Shown here: positions 24,901-36,900 of the stretch, piece after piece | Position numbering within the stretch: the first letter of the stretch is position 1 | How the letters are laid out: each line of letters opens with the position of its first letter | Origin: Oasisia sp. SBJ-2009 | Taxonomy: Eukaryota > Annelida > Polychaeta > Sabellida > Siboglinidae | Direction of reading: 5' to 3' | Assembly (NCBI GenBank): GCA_964017155.1 | Contig: OZ024861.1 | Coordinates: 19,866,213 to 19,930,212 of the forward strand | DNA length: 64,000 bases | Made by a program: the position numbers and the translations under genes | Notes under the pieces: model-generated | Database searches by the model: none | Told to the model about the DNA's origin: nothing | Seen by the model: only the letters and a program-made list of their open reading frames with translations

Positions 24901-27900
24901 AAGGGTGTCACTGCATGTGAAAGTGTTCTCTTCCTCATCTTCAAGGTTGAAGAGGTATCTCGTGTCTTGAGAGATTCATGAGCGTTCGGCCCAGGTGACA
25001 CAAAACTTGTCCCTGGTTTGGTCATTTCTTGTAATGCCTATGATGCCATTCTGCACCTTGCATGTTTTGTTTATCCATTCAGTTGCCTGGTCAGCAGGAA
25101 CTTGGTTGAATCGTCTTTTGGTTCTCTTCACAACAAAGTACCCCTGCATGAACTCTGCGTAGACCTCTGGTACTGTCATTTCGAGGAGCTTAATGTCCGC
25201 AAGATACATATGTCCCCATCGGGCAAAATTTGTGTGGTCATAGATTGTGAGCCATGGCAACATTGCAACAAACGCTTCTAGAAGGAGAGTCCAGTTACCA
25301 TCCCTCTCAGCTCTGATGAAGTCCAGCAGAATCTCCACCATGTTCATGTACATAGACCACATCCTGAAATTCGGATTGTCACTGTTTGTCTTGGCAAACT
25401 CCGTCAGTAGACCTTGAACATGCTCACTCTCCAGGATATTTGACAGTTGCTCCACTGCATAGCAGAGTGGTCCTACTGCGTGATAGTCACTTTTCGCCTG
25501 GAACAATTTAACCACATTTTGGGTAGGTTATGTAACATTCACTTCATCTTCGTGACCATGTTCGGATAGCCATGTTTTAAACATTTGCCATTTGATGTGC
25601 CACAGAGCTTCCTATGCTAGTTGGTGTCCCCTCACACCGCGGTAGGAGGCTTTGTCGTCCAGCATGGTCTCAGTGGTGCTCGCTGCACACACACTGGATT
25701 CTGTCCACAGGTCATCCAACCATTATTCCATACATTTGTGTGTATATTCAATAATCAGCACATTATATCACAGACGATACATATGCAAATCATAAAATAT
25801 GTGGTTCTGTGCAAAGATGATCAAGTGGGTATAAAATAATGGAAAACAATATTTTGGCAGAAGTTGGTTTTGTGACCTTCAAAATGACCTTCGTATTCAA
25901 AATCATGGATGGCAGCAATACATACGGTTTTGTTATCTTACGAACAATCAACGTAGCAAACAAAAATGGTGTTGATTTGAACACTATCAATCGATACAAC
26001 ATGGCTTAGTTGGCCACTTGCGGAGCAGTGTTCTATAGGGCCCGCAAGTGGGTCACGATACATGGCGAGACTCCGCGTGACTGGAGCTGATTGGGGACTG
26101 GACATTAAGAATACTATTCGATGGATGACAGTTGTAAATAAATATCTTGTGTTGTACCTTTCTTATCTTAAATGCCCGATTTAATATTGAGTTTACCCCA
26201 CTATCATAGACATATAGCGATTTGCGTAGTGCAGATATTAGACACTCCCCACAATTTTAGGCTATGTGTGTGTCTTTTGCGGGATTTGCATTTTACATTG
26301 CTGTACGTTGTGGTTTCGATAAGCACTTATATCTGACAAGTTGTCTAAATGCACATAATCATAACACATGTATACGTTTGCCCCAAACAGGTTGTACTGT
26401 GCGAAAAATGGCACTTTTCATTATTAGTGAAGATTGCCAAACACAAGTACAAGCCGGCGATGCCATGGCAACCACCATAATAATAGATTAAAATTCATGA
26501 TTTCCGTGATCATTGTCACCGGTAAAGTGTTCCACTGCTTCTGCTTGTAATAATCATTAGGACAATATAACGGAAAACACTAGTTTGGAACAGTTCGATT
26601 ATTACAACCAAAAACAAAACAAAGTCCTAATATGTTAACATGGAGAATATGAACGTCCTGCCACCAACTGCCCCCAGCCTGATTTTCGCGTGCGAGACTT
26701 GCACGCCTTATTATGCGGTTTTCACTTCAAATCATGCTAAGGAACGATGTAATGTATACTGACATACACACAATATGTGTTTGGTTTTGAAAACTGAATA
26801 ACTTTGCAATAATGGATATGCAAATAACTTTTACATACAAGAAAATCACATTTCGAGATAATCACATTTTTATATTGAATTATCCTATTCATCTCTGTGT
26901 AAATGCAAAGTTTAACATCTAATCTCAGCCAATACTGGTCATAACCGTAAGAGCGTTACTGTTTTGTAAAGATTTACTCACATAGAGTTCAAATCATCAC
27001 GAAAATAAAAACCGACATTTTGACCTCAGTTGATTTTGTGACCTTCAAAATGACCTTTAAATCAGGGCTGCCTACCATTACGGATTTTCCGTAATCATTA
27101 CGGAAATTGACCTCAAATTACGGTAGTACGGAAACTGCCACTGTATTACGGAAATATGCATTTCAGGCTATTATACACATCAAAGAACTGTGACACTTAA
27201 ATTAATGTTCTGACAAGTTCATACCCACTGGTCTGCCTAAGAAAATGTAATAATCCACTAGTTGCAATTTATCAGTAAATGAAGCCGGTGGCTGCTGAGG
27301 CAGTTGGGCAGAGGGCAAACCCAGACTAGAGGGGAAAGAAACAATTCATCAACGTTTTAATGATGTGGGATTTAGTTACAGCCAGGGAATGGGCAGACTG
27401 TCACTGGGAAAGGCTTGATTAATTACTGTAGGGTGGAATGGATAAGAGGGGGTGGCACTGCCTGTAGTAGTAGACTAGTAGTGGATGTGCTGACTTCATG
27501 AGTCAAGGGTCCTATATCAAGGTGCATGGCTACATTATCAGGGCCAACATTATCAGATACTGGGTAGTATTGGCTGAGCAAAATATAATTATATATCTTT
27601 ATAAGGTTGTCACATTCTGTTTATAATATACAAGTGTTATTAGTCATCACTGGGCTTATGTTTGCACTGGTAATCTTTGAACTTTAACTGGTTACACTTT
27701 GGACTGTTTGAAGATATCCTAGCCTCACTCATAGTACCTGGGTAGTCGTAATAAGTATTTGCTTAGCAAGTTACACTGGGAAAGTGTGATTGCTATCTGG
27801 GTAAATGCAATGGTTCTTTGAAGCAGTCCCCAGACAGCACTCATTCACACAAGGCAGCAGGATAAGTCAATTTTTTTGACTTCCTATTCATCAATTTCAT

Positions 27901-30900
27901 CCACTGATTAATTGCTGGGCAGTGTTTGAACAGCAGCTTCATTGTCTAAACACCATTGGCTGCACAGCAATACTCCGAATTGTCTGTAAAATATCAGATG
28001 CTCAATTCCAATTCAATTCAAAATCTTTCAATTCCAATTTCAATTCATTTTGTTCCAAATCTTTCAATTACAATTCCCGCTTCAATTCCGGAATTGAATT
28101 GGAATTTAATTGATCAATTCTTTTTTAATTGACCCCTGCCCTGAACATTACACATATGGTATCATGGTATATTACACAAATGGGTATTATTTCAAGGAAA
28201 TCCCCCTTATAAATATTATGTCAAGGTTTGTTTATCGCATCATGCATGGTTACCTGTCGAGTATATTTCTGTATAATCAGGACAATTTTCATGGTAATTT
28301 AGCCACAAGAGTCATGTCTTCCCACTCAAGAGGACCCCTCAATGACCTACCCTAGGTACTTCCAGTTTTGCCCGATAGACCAGGAATAGATAGGAGATAA
28401 CGTCACAAATGTGTTTCTAGATCAAGGGTACTTTATAATGTATATGTTATATAAGTGTCCCCCCCCCCCCCCCCCCCGTCTGCCAACCCGACAACTCCAC
28501 CCATATGACCATTACGGAAACATATTTTGTCAAGTAGGCAGCCCTGTTTAAATTCAAAATCGAGCATGGCATCCACCCTAGTCATTTTCTTCATTCCATG
28601 GGTGATTCATCTAGCTTGGATGCCTGCTAAACAATGCCGATGAGAACAGTTCTAGAGGTCTTTTCAATGTTTGGCTGGTCCACTATAACCAGAGGGCGAT
28701 CGCAACCGGGTTCCCATCAGTATGCATTCCAACAATTGCGTTTCTTGACCTAGTCGAGCTCACTCAGTCTCCGGGGACGGCAACCGAACAAACAGGCTGC
28801 AGTTACGGAAAAATTTAGGCGCATTAAAACTAGAGTTTACCTTCGCTGGCTTAGCAACACGCAACAACTCGTGGCTGGAAGAGCTGGTTTTCGGCCGGCG
28901 AATTGACGCCATTTCCACTGAAATGGTTGACTGGGCATTGAAACATTGGTCGCGGGAATGCACAGGCGATTCCTGGACATAACTTCCTGACTAGCGACGT
29001 TACGTACGCGAGTAACCACCACCAGCAGCAGCTGCTGGTTCTGCCTGGCAGCATGACACCGACAACAATAATGTTTTCTTGCTGTTCGCCTATTCGGGCG
29101 CTCATGCGGCGTTTGATGATCGGCTTGAGTATTCCTGTTCGGATGACTGGAGTTCTGTCAATGAACAGTACACTGATCCAGCTCAACAATCAATTGCCGT
29201 ACAACCGAACGAACAATGTGACACACTGTCACATTCAGAAAGGGTCATCCTGGCCCACACGTTTCTCTCTGATGAATTGCCAGCAACTGACAGTCTTGTC
29301 CCTCCCACAATGCCAAGTCTGTCAGCACTGGCACAAGCCGATTATACCATCACGGTCGCTCCCCCAGCCTGGTTTTCCTTTTTCTGAAGAAAATTCAGCA
29401 GGAATTTAAAAACCTCCGGTGGGCTAATCACACCAATTTGCTTCAGTACTTTGCTTCAGAGAGGCCCTGCGCTCTCTGTTAGAGCTTTCTTCTACAGGTT
29501 TTCTGTTTTCACAGGATTGCCCTGTCGTAGATAAGGACTTCACCGAGATTCTTCGGTCGCTGCTGGGGGGAACACTACTCGGCACGGAGCAGAGGTATTT
29601 CCGTGACCTCGCAACCATGACATGCACTTTGACCTGTATTTACGGGAAATCCAAATAAATGCAAGCTCTATTCAACCGACTATCTCCTTATTTAGTGTTC
29701 GCCATTGTGACACATCAGCATGGGGAAGTTCCGCTATGCGCACAGGGTTCGAATTTAGCGGGGATCCGCTGGCCCCCACATTTACTGTCGGCTCCCCAGA
29801 TGCCCAACTCTGTGGGCCCGACTGGCCCCCAGATCAAATTTATAAATAATGGCCTGACAACTTTGTATCCCAGAGGACAAGGCACAGAACATGTCATTAT
29901 TCACTTTATCAGTAAATGATGCTGGCTGCTGCCTGGGGTTGGGGTGGGATGGGGGCGGGCAGAAGGTTGCTGTCGTTAGGGAGGGTTAAATTGATTGACA
30001 AGGGGTTGCCAAGGTGGACAAACCTGTCCACTTGTCCAGGGAAAAAAGAATTAATGATCTAGGATTGTGTTACTAGAAGTAGACAGGTCTTAGACATAAT
30101 CTACTATGAAGTCCTACGATGTCAGTAAACTGTCATTCTCCATAATGCTGTGGCAATAGGACAGGTATATAGATACATACGCATCAAGCCTTGCTTTAAA
30201 CAGTTTATGGCCAATGCTGTTTTAAAGTACATGAATGGCGGTAAAAATAAAAAAGATGAAGAAGACAACAATTAAACACAGTGAAAACAGCCTGGAGTCT
30301 AGGCATGATTGTCAGTACTCAGCGCTGGGCTTTGACAGTCCACAATCTATTTTTGATATGTAAGTCACTTAAGAGACAACACAGTGTAAAGAGTCATTCA
30401 GTATCAACTATAAAAATTAGTAATTGTGGTTAAAAAGATAAATATTAAGATAACTGCGATATTTTGTTACATTTTACTTCCAACAAGTGGGAAAATTCAG
30501 TGTAGCTTTCGGGCTTAATATTCAATGTAATACCGTACTGTTTGCAACACCACAACTTAAAAAGTACATATTTAGTAAACCAATAAAACGCTAAGTTATA
30601 CTTGCTTTTGTTCCATTTAAAGCCAAATTGATTCGGCAATTACACAAATACTGCTTCTTGACTTAATCAGAAATAAAATAACGTGAAGGAACGGGACCTC
30701 ACACAATCGCTTAAAGGGGAAGTGAAACAGCTATAACATTCCATATACCTAAATGTACACTATATAAGTATACATTAATGGTGACAGAAGCATATTCACT
30801 TATCAGACAAACTGGAAAAATATATTTTTTCAATGCCTAAATCGTCGACATAGAACACTGCGTATCGCCATCTTTATTCCAAGTCGAGTGGTTTGATTAC

Positions 30901-33900
30901 CTCCAATCTAGCCCATGCAAAAAAAATTTTTTTTCGGTTTTCTTTGTTATTAGACATTTCTGCGCAAAAACAGATACCTTATACACGAAAGGGGTCCTAT
31001 GTGTCAACAAATAATATTTATTTGCATTCGAAATAAAAAGGTGGAATTAAATGTCAACGATTTTTAACCAATGAAAATATTGCTTATTCCTGACAGCAGA
31101 ATTTGACAAACTTCAAGGGGCGGGGCTACCGAACGGCAGGTCAACCGGGACTGTTTTTACTTTTGTTTACAAATATGTCGGAAGTGTTTTGCATTACAGT
31201 CAAAGGAAACGCTAGTTGCTAGTGATCTTGGATAAATCACAGTAGAAATGGATCCGACAGAGGAAGCATCTGTAGCATAAGTGAGAGGTTGACACGCGTA
31301 AAGCCACTCTTGCTTCAACCAGCGTGCGAGCCGAGGTGCGAGGCGTTAAACCCGGCCTGCCGAGACGGCGAGAGAGGTTCGCCATTTTTATGGAATCGAT
31401 GATCTTTGACTTTGGGATCAACGGTGCTGAAGTCTGAACAGTGTGAATAATTATGATGTTTGTGTGGATACTGCGTCCCAATGTCGACGGACATGTTGTC
31501 GAGAGATGGCTTGCCCGACCGTGGTGACAGATGCCTGCATGAGCCATGACTGACCACGACAACTGTCAATGTTGGGAGTATATCGGACTGTTGTCGATGT
31601 GCAATTTGCCTGGAGACTCGTTCGTTCGACCATTATAGCTAGTAGGTAAGTACTTACTAATACGTAGTTCAACATGTATCGAAAAATAATTTAACAATTC
31701 AAACCTAAATAGAGCAATTATACTTGTATGGCCACACATATTAAATAAAAAAAATCTATCTTCGAATTCGTAATGTAAATCTTTGTTACAAACTTGCTTT
31801 TTGTTTTTTACCAGATGTTACATGATGTGTGCATCCTTTTAATATAATTATTTAATTTCCAATTTAAAAGTGCTGATACAATTTGTTAAATTTATGTAAA
31901 ATAGTATCATTTGGATATGTGTGCTGCTGTGCAATTAATAATAGTCTGAATAATAGATAGATTTGTAATAAGGAATTCAATTCAATGTGCAATTGACATT
32001 CATGAGAATATTGAAGTGAAGTATTAATGTATTGTATACAATGTATTGGATATGTGCGGGGGTGTACATCATGCATGACATGTAGTCTTACAATCATAAC
32101 ATTCATGTGTTTGCAAAATGCTGTAACAAAATTACATAAAAATCGTTTGTGAAATGCTGTGAACATTTTTTTACAGTATTTCATAAACAAATCAACCAAA
32201 GCATTTACTTTGCAATGTGATATTGATGAATTACACAGTTTTGCCATTTACTAATTAATTATAAGATAATGATTGTTTACTATTACTATAAATCAATTGT
32301 CAGAATGTATCGGTTAGCTGCATATCATGACTGCACATGTTCAATGGGATGCTTCCAAGCGGCAGCAGACATGTTATGCCAGTCAGGGTGTTTTGCAGGT
32401 GCAAAAAAGGGAAATTATTTGTTTCTTGTAAACAACAACACTTTCTCTGTTTCTCATTAGTGTCAGAACTGCTTGATTCATCATCAGTGATATCGCTGTC
32501 ACCCGCTATGACATATTCTGCATAACTCTCTTCAGTCTTTTCCTTCTGACTGTTGCAGACAGAATGATCTGAAGATGGCGACAGTGACACTGGGACATCC
32601 GAAGTGTCATCCACATTGACAGGACTGCCATGGTCGAAGAAGGCATGCAGGACTGTGACAGCAACTTCGCATACCCATGGTCATGATGAATATTCAATGG
32701 ACCAACAATATCATCTATATTAATTGCTGCATCGATAAAGTATCCCATTGGCGACATAATCACTGGCTCTGTTTGAGTTTGACACTACAAGTTAATGGCA
32801 TTGCAATGTGACATCCATACTGCCATGAGGGACAATGTCATCTGGTGCACTGAATCCTTTGAAAGTTGTGCTCTGTATTTGTGAATCCTCCATCTGAAAG
32901 AATGATACATATGTAAGATGGTATGTATCTTCTGTGATATACATATAAATAATATTGTTTTGTCATCTTTTGTTTTCTCATTGCAATACCTACATCATAA
33001 AAATTAAAACAGAATAAATAAACTTGTAATTGGCATTTCGGAAAGTGTCCAGGATATAATTTTGTGTAGATGCATCTGTAGATATTGTAACTGTGCATGA
33101 GAAATCTAAATTTGATTGAATTATTCCACAGGCCCCATATGGTCCTCCAGGATCCCCAAAACTATGTTTCCACAAATGTTAAACAAATCTACTTTTGCAT
33201 GGCTGTTGCATGTGGTGGTGCTGCTGGACACAAGAACTCTGTATTTTATTGCATCATTCTAAGGGCCCCCAAAACAAAAAGTAATGCTGGTGATTTGGTT
33301 TTTGAGAAGGTCCCTTGAAACAACCCCCATATCAGTTGTGTGCGTTTGGTATCTGCTTTCTGGCTTGTCTGCTACTGCTAGCCAGGGTCACTGATCAACT
33401 CTATCTCAAAGAGACCAGTGGACAGTGGGCTGACCAGGGTGTTGTGTTTCAACCAGGGAACATTCATGCAATAAATAGAACATTACATTTTCAATGGTGC
33501 ATTCTGTGTAGATTCCATTATGTGACTAACCTTCCTGGCATATTTATGGGTGCATAATGTTTTGCGGGATAAAAAAATGTTGTCTTCGATTATTTAGAAA
33601 TGTATCAATCTGTTATTTTTTAAATATCGATTACTAGTGACTTATTATGTATGTCAAAACAATTGCTTGTAAAAGATTGAAATAAGTTCATGTGTATTGT
33701 ATATTTTGACCACAGTCATGCATTCTACAGCAATAACAGAACGTGCATACATGAAGTTATAAAATATTCTGTGGATATTTTTTGATGACACTCTTAACAT
33801 GCCTAAATTAAAATACTAAATGTGTTCCCAGGTAATATTGCCAACTGACTTGTGTTATGATGGGTAGTGTCATTGGATAGACACATTAACATACATAGTG

Positions 33901-36900
33901 ACACTATGTTAAGTGTGATTGATTCTGTAGCATGTTTTATTGTTGTTATACTCATTATTTTATAGACAGATGTACAGATGTTACCAGAAATAAATACAAT
34001 GATACCATAATCATAATAATAATATTTATTATTTATAAAGCGCAATATTCAAATATGCTCAAAGCGCTGTACAATAAAATATAAAGCTATTCATTATGTA
34101 TTTAAAACTAATATTAATAATAATAAATACAACTGTAAAATTTACTTTCAGATAAAACGAAGAAAAAAATTAGAAACGTTAACTTATTCATAATAAAACT
34201 GTTAATTAAATATCATATATAATTAACGACGATGGGTAAAATAAATAAACCAATAAATAAAACTAATAATACGCTATTTACATGCAAAACAATAACAAAC
34301 CGCATGTGCTTTTGCGTGTCGTGACTAACGTTCCGAAGTGTTTCTTCTGTGAAGGTGTGTATTAAGTGCTTTATCGCAGTTAGCAACCACGGCGAGTGGT
34401 CGTGGGCTAATTCAACAAGAACTGCAATATATAAATTTCAATAAAAAAATAATAAGATAAGATAAAATATTTGAAACAAATTTTCTAAAATGTCATTGAA
34501 TATTTAAAATGTCAGCAGTAATATGTTTTGAAAATGTGCGTTTTCAGTGCCTTTCTGAAAGCCGACAAAGTTCTGCAGCACTTGATGTCAATGGGCAATG
34601 CGTTCCATAGGCGAGGTCCCACCACACGAAAAGACCGGTCACCAAAACTGGTCAGCTTCGTTCGCGGAATAACGAGCAAATGTTGTTCAGATGAACGCGT
34701 GCGTCCTGGACTTTGGTCTCTTTAGCAGTGACAATAATATTTTACTAACTTGCATGGCTGCTGCTCACTGTTTCCTACTTGTCGTTCTGGTCTCTTGCTT
34801 TGATGATATAATACACATAAACAGTACATCCTCAGCATGCATAATGTCAAAAACAGTGTCCTCATGTAATGGCCCAGATTAACTTGTACGCAAACTAGTG
34901 ATCAACAGACAGTATTCATAAGTCAACAGCTATGTCTCCAATTCTTTGTTGTGATGTTAAAACCTTGGGGAGTTTTTTCACTCTACATTGTTCCAGTTCA
35001 CTCAGCTGTATAAATGAGTACATGCATGGCTATAGACAGTGGTGGTTATGTGTACGAGTAGCTTTTGCGAATTAATTGTAGCATATTGCTGGATGCTTCC
35101 CAGAGAAGTTGAGATGGTATATCTGATTGAACGGGTCTGTCAGGGAAATAAAGTGTAAAGTGCCTTCAGCAATCCTGAGGATTGGTTACTGCGCTATTTA
35201 AGATCTTACCTTTATAAATCAGCAATTAGTAAAACCAGAATTTTTTTCTTGAGTGATTTCAATCAGTTGATTTATGGGGTAAATCAACTGATCTAAATTT
35301 AAGAATGTGTCAACCTGGTTATTACTAGATGCCAATAACCGTGCAATTACATTATATACACTAGTGTTTTATTGAATGCAGAACATTAACAGTCTAATTT
35401 AAATAAAAACATAAATTTGTATTTTGCTGTTTTTGTTAATTCATTATAAATAATGCCTGTAATATGACTGAGTTCTTGACTGTTCAACTGTTGTTGACTA
35501 ATTAGCGAGTCACCCTAATTTAAGTAATTAGCATATGATGACGCCAAAAAACACGTCATACGGTCGTAGCTGGCATTTATTTTTATGTTATTATCTGAAG
35601 AAGTTTATTCCACCACCGGCGACTGTCTATGTCAAAAACAATTGTTTTACTTGTATCTAGAAACTCGACCTGGTTCTAGCAACCAACGCACCGCTAGGAC
35701 CCCTGACCTAGGTACAGCTCGCTATCGATCTCTTGACCTAAATCAGTGGATTATATAAACATTTTATTTCAAATTAAATACTACTATCCACACGTAGTTT
35801 TATTTTATTACATTCACATTTCTTATTACATTTAAACTTTGCTTAGGTCACATTCGTGTATTATGCAGACAGTGAAATACAACTGTGGGATTAAATTGTA
35901 GTCGTAACGATACATGACAGAACTCGTGAGTGCCGAGTCGCCTTGGTAACAAACAAGCTGGTTTCGGCTTGTCATTTTCTACGCGCCGCGTCACCATCCA
36001 AATAAGGAAATCATGTCCTGGTTTTCCTGTCGAATTCGACGAATTTTACTTCGTCGCTGCGTACTTATATGCAAGCAAATCGATAAAACACGGCTCTGTG
36101 GCTCTGGTCGAAACTTATGGTTTGATGTTCAGTGCCTCGTGGTGCTCGTCAAATTCGAAATTAGGCTTGCACTCAGCGTTCGAAAGTGACCACTGCCGAC
36201 TCCGCTGAACTCGCCGCCGCCGGCGGACACGCAAACTTCATCATCTCTAACCTGCTTTTTCTGCAGGAATCCTTTGTGGAAATATGTGAAATAATTCTTA
36301 CTAACAATTATGGTATATCTATTAACCATACAGTGCATTAATGTGTTAATTATATTTGTTTTAATGCGTTTCATCCGTTTTTGCGAGAGCTAAGCTTCGT
36401 TGTCTTGACTGGCAGCTTCCGGTGATTGTAAACAAACCTCAATCAAACCCTGGACAACATGGCGGCGCCCTGTGTCGAAAGTAGCTCACTTTGAAAATTT
36501 ATTAAAAATATACCGTGATGCTGTGCTTGTCAAATTATGGTCACAAGTGCTGTAAATTATATGTTCTTATGTTTGGGCTGTGATTGTTCAGCCGCTTCAG
36601 TCCCCCTTTAAACTGTTGTGTGGGCGTGGGGGGGGGGGGGCAGGAAGAGGCGACCTCGTATTGTCATCTACAAACCCAGGCAGCCCAAAGAGGAAGATCT
36701 ACAGGTTTCAAGCAGCTTTATTCAGAGGAAACTTAACAACCATCCATTGATCTCTTGAAATGATCATTAGTATTTATTAATTAAATTGCTACATAGGCTA
36801 TTGCCATGATGTTTTAGGCATGTGAATTGCGTTGAGTGAAGTTATAGTTACAATGCAACTTAAACGTGTATTTGTTGCATGACCCCCACTTTTTGTGTCG

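Larger units (their letters stand above)
27063..28546. mobile_element. hAT-type non-autonomous DNA element with target duplication
   Basis: 13-bp perfect terminal inverted repeats (CAGGGCTGCCTAC at 27063, GTAGGCAGCCCTG ending at 28546). TTTAAAT flanks both ends (27056-27062, 28547-28553); allowing one mismatch it extends to 8 bp, the hAT target size. Removing the element restores a repeat resembling 25860-25920. CAGGG ends are the hAT hallmark. No transposase is recognised inside; the interior holds imperfect AATTC repeats (27990-28120) and a poly-C run (28460-28478). Confidence 0.8.
30715..36607. mobile_element. Candidate 5.9-kb Kolobok-like (TTAA) DNA transposon
   Basis: TTAA occurs at both edges (30711-30714, 36608-36611). 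The termini are inverted and diverged: AGGGGAAGTGAAACAGCT at left, AGGGGGACTGAAGCGGCT as the reverse complement of the right. Similarity continues weakly for about 180 bp inward, with TATATTTTT, then CGACA, GCCAT and GGTTTGATT in order. TTAA targets with AGGG ends suit Kolobok; piggyBac also uses TTAA. Interior ORFs are short, the most biased being an acidic minus-strand stretch at 32370-32614 ([13 protein letters not shown]). No transposase was recognised. It could instead be two separate solo ends. Confidence 0.45.

Noticed and set aside
28851..29409. Overlapping ORFs of 102-118 codons on both strands
   Set aside because: No motif, competing frames of similar length, and located in repeat-rich intron DNA; not enough to call a gene.
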